Shown in pieces: positions 7,964 through 17,222 of a DNA stretch of 64,000 bases (positions are counted from its first letter, which is position 1; the number at the start of each line of letters is the position of its first letter). The DNA lies in NCBI GenBank assembly GCA_963781785.1, contig CAWAHD010000002.1, positions 2,108,001-2,172,000 on the forward strand, given 5' to 3'. The notes below the pieces were generated by a model. The model made no database searches. It was not told the DNA's origin and saw only the letters and a program-made list of their open reading frames with translations. The stretch is from CAWAHD01 sp963781785. Its GTDB lineage: Bacteria > Planctomycetota > Planctomycetia > Isosphaerales > Isosphaeraceae. The position numbers and the translations under genes are program-made.

Positions 7964-10090
7964 TCAGTTGAGCGTCATGACGTGCTGGTAATCGTAGTTG
8001 CCGATTGCGTCTCCCTCGGTGATCCCCGCCTTATCGTCGAAGATGAAGTGGACGCCGAGATAGATCCGGCTCATGCCGTTCTGCGCGGCGGCGGCGCTGA
8101 AGCTGTTGAAGGTTTCGTAGGTGCCCGGCTCCTCGTCGGAGCCGATGGTGAATGTCAGGTTATCGGTGCCGTAGAAATCGGCCAGGGTCGTGAACAGGGC
8201 GCCGCCAAAGCCAGAGTGTCCCGATACGTAGGACGGGAAACTCGGCGTGTAGTTGGCCCTGACCCCATTGCCCGGAGACCCGAGCGGCGTCCACTTGGGG
8301 TCGGCGACGGTCGCAGGGTTGCCGTCCTGATTGGCATCCCGAATCGCCGTGATCGGACGCCACAGGTCGTAAGCGAACTTCGCGTCCCAGGTGACGATCC
8401 CCGCGTCTCCCATCGCGACATCCGCCAGTCCGAAAAGCCGGGCGTCCTGGTCGAGCGTGTTGTGCTCTTCTAGTGCAACATCCTGAATGATCTGATTGAA
8501 ATGGACCGGCGGAGGCCCCATGCCCAGCGTGTCGTAAGACCAGAAATCCGCGATCTGTGTTTGCAGGGGAGTCCGCACCGTGCTGTTCTTCGCTCCCAGC
8601 ATCTCCGTCAGCTTCACGCCCGACGCATACGCGCGGCTGTTGAGGGCAGGGGGTGGAGGGGGCAGGAACGGCTTGGCGCTCGGGATCCCGAACGGCGTGA
8701 CCTGGCCCCACTCCGGTCCCCAGGCGACCGAATAGTCCGGAGGGGTCGGCCGCCACTCTCCGGCGCGGTCCCCGGCACGTACGGCACCTGGACGTTCGAG
8801 CCGTCGTTTGCCCGCGCGGCCAGGATGCCGGCGGCGACGGTGTCTCCCACGGCGAGCCCCGCGGTCTTGCCCGCCCCGTCCGGGATGTCGGCCAGCGACT
8901 CTTGGAGCGTGGCGCTGTACGAGCGCCTGTTCCTGCGGGATCAGGCTCGACAGGACGTCAAACGCAGCCTCCGAGGCGGCAGCCTCCGGCGACGCTCCCG
9001 CCGCCAGGGCAGCCGGAACCGAAACCATGTAGACGCTGCCGAAATGGTCGATGCCGTTCACCGCGTCGTACATCGCCGCCTGCACCATCGCCATCGTCCG
9101 CGTGGACAGGCCGAGCGTATCCATCGTCGCGCGGATCGCGTCGAGCATTGTCTGGTTCCAGGCGATGATCACGTCACCGCGAGTGACTTTCGTCACGGCG
9201 GTCACATCCTGGCCGCCGCCCGTCGCCTCGACCTGGAATTGTGTCACGCCCATCCCGACCGAGACCGGGAACTCGTAGTACCCCTGCGCGTCGGCCGTGG
9301 TGGTCTGCGTGAACGTGCCCGTGTCCCCCGGGTCGAGCCGCACCGTCGCACCCGGCTCCGTCTGCCCGGAGATCGTCACGTTCGGGCTGGTCACCACGCC
9401 ATTCAAGTCCGGGTTGGACGACGGGTCGAGCCCCGCGGTCAACGTGAGCGGCTGGACGATCATCGCGGCCCCCAGATTGCGGAGAGCCAGAGACCAGTCG
9501 CGCCGGTTGATCGTGCCACTGGCGGTTGGGTTGGCAGTGAGCGAATAGCCCACCTCACCCGCGCTCACACCCTTCAGATTCCGGATGAGATGCATGTCCT
9601 CGGCCGTCACCTTGTGAGCACCGGTGACGTCTCCGACCAGCGACACGTTGACTTCCAACGGCCCCGTGGCGTCCGGCATCTCCGCCAGCACGGTGTAATT
9701 GCCCGGTCCGACGCTGACCACCATGACATCGCTGGCACCGCCGGAGGGCGTATCATTCTCGACAAGAATCCGGTGCGAGGATCCGTTTTGCGACGTCATC
9801 GTCATGGTCACCGGACCGCTGCTGCCCTCAGGTGCGAGAATGGCAAGACCCAGGAGCACCTTGTCGTTGTGAAACGTGAAATCTGACTTGCTGACGTGCA
9901 GGGTGAAGGCCGCCGGGTCAGACGGCGTCGCGGCAACCATCGTGAACTGGCCCAGCGACGAGCTGTATGCCGACAGCAGGGTCCTTGGCTCAAGCACCTC
10001 GGTACTCGGCCGCAGCCGCCCGCGACTCGGTCGGGATTCCCGATCAAGTTGACTGGACTGCAACGCGCGCCGCAATCGGGAGTTAGCCAT
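7964..10090 (-). CDS. Vanadium haloperoxidase/PAP2-like exported protein with LEPRTLL motif
   Basis: A large exported protein. The LEPRTLL sorting motif is at residues 33-39. A dockerin-like or beta-sandwich region and a bacterial Ig-like segment (SNPDLNGVVTSPNVTISG) follow. The C-terminal half is a vanadium-dependent haloperoxidase/acid phosphatase (PAP2) domain: WNQTMLDAIRATMDTLGLS, RPITAIRDAN, then the phosphate/vanadate loop SYVSGHSGFGG and a GVHFIFDDKAG helix. Between about 8925 and 8758 the open frame gives an arginine-rich nonsense stretch, while the next frame encodes the expected conserved sequence (GDTVAAGILAARANDGSN). The two shifts cancel, so the stop is kept. Catalytic activity is inferred; the substrate is unknown. 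It heads a likely three-gene transcript with the two genes after it. Confidence 0.85.
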   Translation of the reverse strand: MANSRLRRALQSSQLDRESRPSRGRLRPSTEVLEPRTLLSAYSSSLGQFTMVAATPSDPAAFTLHVSKSDFTFHNDKVLLGLAILAPEGSSGPVTMTMTSQNGSSHRILVENDTPSGGASDVMVVSVGPGNYTVLAEMPDATGPLEVNVSLVGDVTGAHKVTAEDMHLIRNLKGVSAGEVGYSLTANPTASGTINRRDWSLALRNLGAAMIVQPLTLTAGLDPSSNPDLNGVVTSPNVTISGQTEPGATVRLDPGDTGTFTQTTTADAQGYYEFPVSVGMGVTQFQVEATGGGQDVTAVTKVTRGDVIIAWNQTMLDAIRATMDTLGLSTRTMAMVQAAMYDAVNGIDHFGSVYMVSVPAALAAGASPEAAASEAAFDVLSSLIPQEQALVQRHAPRVAGRHPGRGGQDRGARRGRHRRRRHPGRAGKRRLERPGAVRAGDRAGEWRPTPPDYSVAWGPEWGQVTPFGIPSAKPFLPPPPPALNSRAYASGVKLTEMLGAKNSTVRTPLQTQIADFWSYDTLGMGPPPVHFNQIIQDVALEEHNTLDQDARLFGLADVAMGDAGIVTWDAKFAYDLWRPITAIRDANQDGNPATVADPKWTPLGSPGNGVRANYTPSFPSYVSGHSGFGGALFTTLADFYGTDNLTFTIGSDEEPGTYETFNSFSAAAAQNGMSRIYLGVHFIFDDKAGITEGDAIGNYDYQHVMTLN

Positions 10091-10190
10091 ACGAGCCTCG
10101 CTGTGCTTCGAGAGCCTATTCTAGCCGAAAGGCCCAGCGCCGTGTGCCGAGAATCCGTTGCGGCGAGCTCAGCGATGGGGAAGATGGGCT

Positions 10191-10219
10191 GATTATGACA
10201 CATAATCCGCCAAAAGCAA
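10191..10219 (-). promoter_or_regulatory. Candidate sigma70-type promoter overlapped by a perfect palindrome
   Basis: On the minus strand TTGCTT (10219-10214) and CATAAT (10197-10192) are separated by 16 bases, upstream of the haloperoxidase-like gene at 10090. The -10 sits inside a perfect 7-3-7 inverted repeat, GATTATGACACATAATC (10191-10207), which could be an operator. This region is A+T-rich in a G+C-rich genome. The assignment is by pattern only. Confidence 0.4.
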
Positions 10220-10234
10220 CCAGTATCCAGAATC

Positions 10235-11995
10235 CTAATAACCTAGTGCACAGCCGTCTTTGCGCGGGTCGGAGCCGCCAATCAAGACGCCGCGCTGCCA
10301 ATCGATTCGGATCGCCTGATAGCCTCCGAAGGTGCCGGGGGCTCCGGTCAGGCGATGCCCCTTGCTTTCCAGCCGGCGGCGCACTTCGCTCGAGATTCCC
10401 GATTCGAGAGCCACCGAGCCGCCCCCCTCGGCCGGCCGCCCGGTTGGCTCCGACGACCCGAAGTGACGGAACCGCGGGGCATCGCCGGCCTCCTGAACGT
10501 CCATGCCGAAGTCGATCAGGTTGCAGATGACTTGCGCATGGCCCTGCGCCTGCATGTCGCCCCCCATCAGGCCAAAGCTCAGCCAGGGCATCCCATCCTT
10601 CGTCACAAAACCCGGGATGATCGTGTGGAACGGACGTTTGCGCGGCTCGAGCCGGTTCAAATGACCGGGGTCGAGTGCGAACAGCGAACCTCGGTTCTGG
10701 AGCGCAAAGCCCAGGTCGCCCGGTACGTGGTGCGACCCGAACCCATGGAAGTTGCTCTGGATCAGACTCACACAGTTGAGCTCGTGATCGACGACGGTCA
10801 GATAGATCGTGTCGGCCTGCAACGGCTCGCCCGGGGTGGGCGCGAGGTTGGCCTGATCGGTCCTGAGAAGAGCCCGCCGCCCTTTCGCATACGACTTCGA
10901 GATGAGCGCCGCCACCGGCGGATGAGCGAACTCGGGGTCGGCGTAGTACTTGGCCCGATCTTCGTAGGCCAGCTTCTTGGCCTCGATCATCAAGTGGAGC
11001 GTCCCGGCCGATTGCGCGCCCAGGCTCTTGAGGTCGTAGAATTCAAGGATGTTGAGCATCTGAAGCACGGCGATACCCTGGCCGTTGGGAGGAAGCTCCC
11101 AGACGTCGTAGCCTCGATAATTGGTCGACACGGGATCGACAAAGGTCGTGGTGTGCTCCGAGAAATCCGAGAGGGCGAACAGGCCGCCGGCCGACCGCGA
11201 ATAGCGGACGATCGCCTCGGCGATCGGACCGCGGTAGAAGGCGTCGCGGCCGTCGCGGGCGATCGTCCGCAGCGAGCGGGCCAGCGCGGGGTTCTGAAAG
11301 ACCGAGCCCGCAGGAGGAGCATGCCCGCCGGGAAGAAAGCAGCTTGCCGAGGTGGGGATCTTCTGGAGGCTGGGCTCGGCCAGCTTCCAGTCGGCGGCGA
11401 TGATCTCGCTCACCGGGAACCCGCTCTCGGCATACGCGATCGCCGGCTCCAAGAGCTCGGGCAGAGGCTTGGTGCCGAACCGGCGCCTGAGCTGGTCCCA
11501 GCCGTCCACACACCCGGGTACCGACCAGCTCAAGGGGCCGTGCGTGGGAATGGCGCTCAGTCCCTTGGCCTTGAAGAAATCGAGGGTGGCCGCGGCCGGA
11601 GCCCGGCCGCTGGCATTCAGTCCGAAGAGCCGTTTCGAGCGGGCGTCCCAGACGATGGCGAACAGGTCGCCCCCGAGCCCGCACGACATCGGCTCAACCA
11701 CGCCCAGAACGGCATTGGCGGCGATGGCGGCATCGACGGCGTTGCCGCCTTTCTGCAGGACGCGGATGGCAGTCGCGGTCGCGAGCGGCTGACTCGTCGC
11801 GGCCATGCCCTGCCGGGCCATCACTGCCGAGCGGGTCTTGTGCGGCGGACCGGAAGGGCGGTCGTGGCCCCAGGCACGGCGTCCGCCGCCCATTTCGAGC
11901 CATACGACCGCGGTTGCCGCAATGATCCAGAGCCACGAAGAGGCAAGATCGCAACGATGACCCATCTTCGATGTCCTTCGAATGAAGTCCCGCAT
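10235..11995 (-). CDS. ggt: Gamma-glutamyltransferase
   Basis: Ntn hydrolase that transfers or hydrolyses gamma-glutamyl groups, for example of glutathione. It is made as a proenzyme of 586 residues that cleaves itself. It has an N-terminal hydrophobic leader, then the typical start of the large subunit (MAATSQPLATATAIRVLQKGGNAVDAAIA), NASGRAPAAAT and the ELPPNGQGIAVLQMLNILE block. The processing site and catalytic threonine are in ADTIYLTVVD, with SLIQSNFHGFGS and the small-subunit block LSFGLMGGDMQAQGHAQV after it. It is the last gene of a minus-strand cluster, 32 bases after ribokinase. ATG at 11965 (MGHRCD) is a possible alternative start. Confidence 0.92.
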   Translation of the reverse strand: MRDFIRRTSKMGHRCDLASSWLWIIAATAVVWLEMGGGRRAWGHDRPSGPPHKTRSAVMARQGMAATSQPLATATAIRVLQKGGNAVDAAIAANAVLGVVEPMSCGLGGDLFAIVWDARSKRLFGLNASGRAPAAATLDFFKAKGLSAIPTHGPLSWSVPGCVDGWDQLRRRFGTKPLPELLEPAIAYAESGFPVSEIIAADWKLAEPSLQKIPTSASCFLPGGHAPPAGSVFQNPALARSLRTIARDGRDAFYRGPIAEAIVRYSRSAGGLFALSDFSEHTTTFVDPVSTNYRGYDVWELPPNGQGIAVLQMLNILEFYDLKSLGAQSAGTLHLMIEAKKLAYEDRAKYYADPEFAHPPVAALISKSYAKGRRALLRTDQANLAPTPGEPLQADTIYLTVVDHELNCVSLIQSNFHGFGSHHVPGDLGFALQNRGSLFALDPGHLNRLEPRKRPFHTIIPGFVTKDGMPWLSFGLMGGDMQAQGHAQVICNLIDFGMDVQEAGDAPRFRHFGSSEPTGRPAEGGGSVALESGISSEVRRRLESKGHRLTGAPGTFGGYQAIRIDWQRGVLIGGSDPRKDGCALGY

Positions 11996-12027
11996 GACGA
12001 GAGTCGCTCCCGGCCAGAGTCCTCAAT

Positions 12028-12975
12028 TCAGGGCTCGGCGGACCGGGCCGCCAGGCGGTCGATGGCATCGCGAAACGGCAGAGAAGGCTGAGCACCGTGC
12101 CCTGTGACCGCCAGCGCCGCGGCGGCGCCCGCCCATCGGGCGGCCTCCACCAGGGTCCGCTTTTCCGCAACCGCGACGGCCAGGGCCCCGTTGAACGCGT
12201 CGCCGGCACCGACAGTGTCGCATACTTCGACGCGAAATGCCGGCAGCCGGCACATTCCGTCCCGCATCGCCACCAGACAGCCGCGGGCTCCCAGCGTGAT
12301 CACCACGGCACCGGCGCCGGCCTCGAGCAAACGATCGGCGCACTCTTCCCAATCCGGCTCCCGCGCGGGCCCTGCGTCCATCCCTGCCAGGGCCAGCGCC
12401 TCGACCTGATTGGGGGTGATGACGTTCGCGGCCCTCAGCAATGCCGTCGCCCGGTCGTTAACGAGCGAGGGCATCGGAGCCGGGTTGAGCACGACCTGCA
12501 TACCCGCACGTACGCCGCGCTCCATCGCCCTGAGCGCAGTCTCGACGGGAATCTCCAGACCGGCGAGCAGGACATCGCCTGCCCGGAACAATGAGTCCGG
12601 CAGCCGGTCGACGTCGCCGGGTTCCAGCTTGAGGTTGGCACCGGAAGCGACGCCGATCATGTTCTCGCCGTCGTCGCCCACGAAGATGAGCGCCACGCCG
12701 GACGATATACCACCGACGGTCCGGGCGTGGCTCACGTCGATCCCCTCTTGCCGGTAGATGGCAAGGGCCGCTTTGCCGAGGTCGTCGTTGCCGACGGCCG
12801 TGACGAACGAGACCTCGCCGCCGGCGCGGCGAGCCGCAACGGCCTGGTTGGCTCCCTTGCCGCCGGGCGCCGTGGCGAAGCTCTCGCCCAGAACAGTCTG
12901 CCCGCGGGCCGGCAGATGGGGCAAACGGACCGTCATATCCGTGTTGCTCGATCCGAAGACGACGATGCGGGGCAT
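12028..12975 (-). CDS. rbsK: Ribokinase, PfkB family
   Basis: A 315-residue sugar kinase expected to phosphorylate ribose with ATP. It begins with IVVFGSSNTDMTVRLPHLP and has the first PfkB signature APGGKGANQAVAARRAG and the second signature DTVGAGDAFNGALA with the catalytic Asp. The length matches RbsK. The gene lies 12 bases after the cupin stop and 32 bases before ggt. No ribose transporter is nearby, so the physiological sugar is inferred from family resemblance. Confidence 0.9.
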   Translation of the reverse strand: MPRIVVFGSSNTDMTVRLPHLPARGQTVLGESFATAPGGKGANQAVAARRAGGEVSFVTAVGNDDLGKAALAIYRQEGIDVSHARTVGGISSGVALIFVGDDGENMIGVASGANLKLEPGDVDRLPDSLFRAGDVLLAGLEIPVETALRAMERGVRAGMQVVLNPAPMPSLVNDRATALLRAANVITPNQVEALALAGMDAGPAREPDWEECADRLLEAGAGAVVITLGARGCLVAMRDGMCRLPAFRVEVCDTVGAGDAFNGALAVAVAEKRTLVEAARWAGAAAALAVTGHGAQPSLPFRDAIDRLAARSAEP

Positions 12976-12987
12976 GAGGGCGAGGTC

Positions 12988-13362
12988 TCAGAGGTAGTCT
13001 TCGCGGATCGGGTGGAACACATCGAGGGCGACGGCCGGCTTCTTCAGGGACCGGACTCGGTGGACGACTCCGCCGGGGATGCGCCACATGTCACCCGGCC
13101 CCAGGAGCCGCGTCAAGTGCCCCACGGTGAATTCGAGTTCTCCCTCGAGCAAGATGCCCATCTGTTCGTGAGGGTGGGCGTGGTCGGTGACGACCGATTC
13201 GGGCTCGAACCGGACGACCGAAAGCATGAGGCTCGTGCCGGCCATCGTCTGAATCTCGACGCCCGGAAAGATCACGTGTCTCGATCCCGACCCGGCCGGA
13301 AGGAAATAGACTTCCGGGGTCTCTAGACGAATCGCCTCGCCTCCGGGGTCAGGGCCCGTCAT
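12988..13362 (-). CDS. Small cupin-domain protein
   Basis: A single-domain cupin of about 124 residues. Metal-binding cupin motif 1 is DHAHPHEQMGILLEGELEF and motif 2 is PGDMWRIPGGVVHRV. The function is unknown; such proteins often act as small isomerases, dioxygenase-like enzymes or sugar/ligand sensors. I chose the ATG at 13362 because it overlaps the TGA of the cytochrome gene as ATGA, which indicates translational coupling. An upstream in-frame start at 13392 would lie inside that gene. Confidence 0.85.
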   Translation of the reverse strand: MTGPDPGGEAIRLETPEVYFLPAGSGSRHVIFPGVEIQTMAGTSLMLSVVRFEPESVVTDHAHPHEQMGILLEGELEFTVGHLTRLLGPGDMWRIPGGVVHRVRSLKKPAVALDVFHPIREDYL

Positions 13363-14942
13363 TCGAGGCCCCCGTATTTGGCCCCGATCCATTCACTCGT
13401 CCCGGTGATCAGATCTTCGCGTGAGCCGTGATAAACCTTCATCAGAACATCGTCGAGCTTTTCTCCCCCCTGGAGCATGCCGCTGACGAAGGCAGGGAAT
13501 CCCTCGCGCATTCCGGACATCATGGCTTCAACCAGCGCAAAGCCAATCGCGTTCAGGCTGTCGACGGTGATCTGCTCGGAGCCGCCCAGGGCCTCATTGG
13601 CCTTGGTCGCCCAGCCCTGCTGCCAGTTGGCAAAGGCGGTCTGGCGGAGCTGGTTGTAGTGACGACTGTTGGGCTCGACCCGAGACGCCAGGAACGAGCC
13701 GATTCCCGCCACCAGCCAGCGGGGAGGATTGCCCGCCGACTTCACGGCAGCCGAACCCACCGCTTCGGTAAGCAAACCATTCAGCGTTCGATCGGAAGCC
13801 AGGCCCCCTGGCGCCCCATCTTCACTGCGCCTGGACCGCGGCCTGCGCTTCGGCGCACCGGGCTCCTCCTTCTGGCCACCCGCCGGATCGACTGCCGCCA
13901 CGTAGGGCTCCGGAATCGTGAAGTTGCCCGTGGTCGATTCATCCGGTTCCAGCTCGCGGTTCTCCACCGAGCGGACGAACTCGATGAAGTCTTTCCTTGT
14001 GCCAAAGACATAAACGCCGACTCGCTCGCTCCAGTTGGTCGCCGCTGCGCCGAGAAAATATTTGAGATGCCCGTGTTGCGTTTCGAGGACCTTCAGCGTA
14101 CTCACGGATCGTTCGCGCGCCATGTTGCCGAAGAGCATGAAATGCTCGCTCGGCACGATGTCGGGCTTGAGCTTGGGATTGGCTTTCTTAAAGCGGTCCT
14201 GCCCCGCCGCCACGACCGCCTTGTTGCGCTCCTCGACGGGGAGCCGGGCGATCTGGGCGCGGCGTACCTGCTCGGGGCTGGCGGCGTACGACGCCATCGG
14301 TTTCTTGGGATCGATTCCGGAATCGAGCCTGGCCCCCTCTTTCACCCATTGCTCGATCCGGGCGATCGCTTCGTCTGCCAGCACCCGGTTATTTCCCTGG
14401 GGCATCCGCGGCGTTTCCTCGCCCTTGATCCGCAAGACCAGTGAGCTCTCCTGCGGACTGCCGGGCGTGACAACCTTGTGATCGGGTGTGCCCGTTTGCA
14501 GTTTCTCGAACGTGGACAGGTCGAGCTTGCCCTTGGTGAGGCCCCTCCCGTCGCCACTGTGACAGCCCACGCAGTTGGCGACCAGGATCGGAGCAATCTC
14601 CTGAGAAAACGTGACCTGGCCGCCCGCCGCGCCCGACGATTTCTTGGGCTTTCCGCCAGGGCTGGCTTTCTTGCTCTTGTCAGCCTGCCGGGCCTTCTTG
14701 CGAGAACTCTTCGATTTCGCCTTGCTGCCCGGTGCGGGCATCTCGTCAGACGGAAGCTGACCCGAACGGTCTGCACCAGGGTTGTCCTGCCCACCCGGGT
14801 CTTGGGCCACGGCGTCTGGACTTGCCGGTGAGAGCGCCAGCGAAAAGGGCGCGCCGCACACCAACAACCCAAATGAGGCGAATCCGACCGTGGTGAGCAA
14901 CAGCATCCTGCTCAAACTCGGCGACCCGAGGATCTTGGACAT
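13359..14942 (-). CDS. Planctomycete-type cytochrome c protein with peptidase-MA-like tail
   Basis: An exported or membrane-anchored protein of 527 residues. After a hydrophobic leader and a Lys/Ser-rich linker comes a planctomycete cytochrome c domain: QEIAPILVANCVGCHSGDGR carries the heme-binding CxxCH, followed by a conserved SPQESSLVLRIKG and RIEQWVKEGA. The C-terminal ~300 residues contain HFMLFGNMARERS and SRHYNQLRQTAFANW. They resemble the gluzincin-like 'peptidase MA' region of planctomycete proteins, but no HExxH is present, so peptidase activity is doubtful. It is the first gene of the cluster with the cupin, ribokinase and ggt. Confidence 0.8.
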   Translation of the reverse strand: MSKILGSPSLSRMLLLTTVGFASFGLLVCGAPFSLALSPASPDAVAQDPGGQDNPGADRSGQLPSDEMPAPGSKAKSKSSRKKARQADKSKKASPGGKPKKSSGAAGGQVTFSQEIAPILVANCVGCHSGDGRGLTKGKLDLSTFEKLQTGTPDHKVVTPGSPQESSLVLRIKGEETPRMPQGNNRVLADEAIARIEQWVKEGARLDSGIDPKKPMASYAASPEQVRRAQIARLPVEERNKAVVAAGQDRFKKANPKLKPDIVPSEHFMLFGNMARERSVSTLKVLETQHGHLKYFLGAAATNWSERVGVYVFGTRKDFIEFVRSVENRELEPDESTTGNFTIPEPYVAAVDPAGGQKEEPGAPKRRPRSRRSEDGAPGGLASDRTLNGLLTEAVGSAAVKSAGNPPRWLVAGIGSFLASRVEPNSRHYNQLRQTAFANWQQGWATKANEALGGSEQITVDSLNAIGFALVEAMMSGMREGFPAFVSGMLQGGEKLDDVLMKVYHGSREDLITGTSEWIGAKYGGLE

Positions 14943-15061
14943 GGTTTCGTCCCCAAGGCGTGTCGGAACGGGAGCGACTGCATCAAATCATTGTTTCCCA
15001 CTTGACGCAGTTTGACAAGACGCTCCGTCCCCCTTGGGCACAACAATCCCAAGAATCCTGA

Positions 15062-16364
15062 TCACTCGGCGATTTTGATTGGGATCTCCGCCGACGCCGA
15101 TCCGATCGCGACCAGATCAGTCTGGACCAGCCGAAGCTGGTAAGAGCCCGGCGACAGAGACCGCGGCAGATCGACGATATAGTTCGCGTAGAAGTCTTGC
15201 CGGCGATGGTGGCATGAATCTTGCGCGGAACCCAGTTCCCGTTCCCACTGGACCGGTCCACCACCCTCGGGCCTGAGCTCGATCCGGGATGAGATCCGCG
15301 ACACGAAGTCTGCCCCCCTCGCTTCGTATTCCAGGCCGGTCAACTCGCAGTAAATCAGGAGGCGCTCTCCCGCCTTCAGGGTCTTTCTGTTCAGTGGTTT
15401 CGAAGGATCCGAAGCCCATGACACTCCGGCAGAGCCGAAGCTCGTTGACCTCCAAGGGAATGCTGCGGCTGGCATCAGAGGTCTGGTCCGGAGTCTGCGG
15501 TTGAGCGCTGCTCTGGGGCGTGCGCTCGTCAGCGAGATCACCGGGCTTTCGAGCGCCTTCCTTGAGCACGGGCTCTGGGACTGAACCGGCAGGAGCGGCA
15601 GCAGGAACAGGCGACTGGGCAAGGGCCGGATCGGGAGACGAAGACCGGGCGGCAGGCAAGGTTCGTGACGGCGGATCGACAAGGATGGAAACGGCCAGTG
15701 GCGGCTCCGGCGACTTGCCTTTGCCCTGTGAGGGCTCGCTGGAACTCCGCGGCGGCGACGCGACAGTCGGCGCTTCCGGAATGGGCGGTTTTGACCCGGC
15801 CGAACCAACGGCCGGAACTGGGTGAGTGACCTGGAGCGGCTTTTCCTTGTATGGGGCGGCGGGCACCGGGTCGGCGGCGAGGGACTCCCGTTGCTGGTCG
15901 GTCACGGCGGCAACTCGCCTGATCGCGGCATCGAGCATGGGCGTGCCTTTGGAGGCGGGAGGAGCGGCGCCCAACGCTGCGTCAGATTCGTTGACGTCTC
16001 GAGTTCCAGTCGACTGTGGAGCGGAGTCATGCGCGACCGGGGCTCCCTCGAGCTCCATGGGAGCTGCCGAAAGAGTCTGCTGCGATGGCGCGGTCGCAGA
16101 ACGAGGCGGTGGGATCAGTAGTCCAGCCGTCTGCACGGCCGTGGCCTCGGGCGACGAAGGGGACGTCGAGGAAATCTCTGGGGCAGGGGACGGGAGTGCG
16201 GACGCGCGATCGGCGGGTCCGGCGATCGCGGACGACGCGGAAGCGGGATCCGGGGCGGACCCGGAACGAACGAACGACGACCTGAGGCAGCCGTTCGAGA
16301 CGGTCGAACAGAAAAGCCCGATCAATACGATCAGGGCTCGCCAGCACTGGCGATCGAGCACCAT
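15062..16364 (-). CDS. Pro/Ser/Ala-rich lipoprotein-like protein, frame broken near 15400
   Basis: The N-terminus looks like a lipoprotein signal (LIGLFCSTVSNGC). About 270 residues of low-complexity Pro/Ala/Ser linker follow, then a compact C-terminal domain. The domain starts in the first frame (IPLEVNELRLCRSVMGFGSF) and continues one base out of frame (LNRKTLKAGERLLIYCELTG, then GSYQLRLVQTDLVA and SAEIPIKIAE) to the stop at 15062. I recall similar C-terminal domains in planctomycete proteins but know no function. The first frame alone would stop at 15117 with an unrelated tail. The cause of the break is probably a one-base error. Confidence 0.65.
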
Positions 16365-16699
16365 CAGACAACCTCGGATTCGAGCCCGGGAACAACCTCC
16401 CGCGCTCCGGTTGACTCATTGACCCCGCCACAAAGCGGCCGATACCCTCGATATGGATTTCGCGAAGATTTAACTCAAGTCGCGGAATCGAGCAAGATCA
16501 AACGCTGGGATCCACGCCATCGGCGGTTGCGTTACCTCAAAGGGCCCAACAGGTTGTCCGTTCCCCGTGGCCCTGAGACTGCTTGGGCTTCGAGGCCAGG
16601 AGTCTGTATTTGTCACGACCGTTCCGGAGCGCGACGGGTCGGTGAGCCTGCGACCACATAGCTCAATCGCAATCTGGCGACTTTTTCGAGGAACGGCCC
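16365..16699. other. Intergenic region between divergent genes, no gene seen
   Basis: This 335-base gap separates the minus-strand lipoprotein gene from the plus-strand DinB gene. Short open frames are present but have no ribosome site or conserved motif. It is expected to hold promoters for both sides; none is obvious. Confidence 0.4.
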
Positions 16700-17184
16700 A
16701 TGCCTGACCCATCCCTGCTTTTGCTGCTGGACGAAGTGCGCGGAAAGACCCTGCGGCTGATGGAAGCCGTCGCCCCCGAAGACGCCACGTGGGCTCCGCC
16801 TGGACTGCAAAACACGGTTCTCTGGCATGCCGGCCACTCCTACTTCCTGGTGGAGTGGCTCGCGAATAAAGCGCTGGGCGCAGGGTCCGGATGCCCGCCG
16901 GCTGGTATGAGATGTTTAGCTGGGACAGCCTTCCCGGCCAGGTCCCGGCCGACCGCTGGCCGCCTCTGTCCGAGGTGATCGCGGCCCTTGGCGATCAGCA
17001 CAAGCGAATGCGCCAGACCATCCGCGGATTGACCGATCAGGAGCTCGATCAGCCATCAGGCCGAAATCCCGCCAAAGCCGTGCGGTACGATATCCTGCAC
17101 GCCCTGCATGACGAGGCCTGCCACTGCGGAGAAATTCACCTCTTGTGCAAGCTGCGGGCCTCCGCTCGCGGCCGAGCCCGCTGA
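16700..17184 (+). CDS. DinB-family protein, frame broken near 16880
   Basis: A four-helix DinB-like protein (putative metal-dependent hydrolase or thiol-transferase fold) of about 160 residues. The first part reads MPDPSLLLLLDEVRGKTLRL with the metal-ligand segment LWHAGHSYFLVEW. From about 16885 the conserved continuation is one base out of frame: AGWYEMFSWDSLPGQ, then HALHDEACHCGEIHLL, which holds the last His ligands. The start has GAGGAA seven bases upstream. The kinase gene follows after 38 bases on the same strand. The function of DinB proteins of this type is generally unassigned. Confidence 0.7.
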
Positions 17185-17222
17185 GTGTGCGCGACACAAC
17201 CCACGACGAAAGGCAAGACATC

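Noticed and set aside
5684..8473. A 929-codon plus-strand open frame
   Set aside because: It runs antisense across the GH42-like and haloperoxidase-like genes; His/Arg/Val-rich composition is typical of antisense reading in G+C-rich DNA.
10355..12091. A 578-codon plus-strand open frame
   Set aside because: Antisense to gamma-glutamyltransferase, whose motifs are clear on the minus strand.
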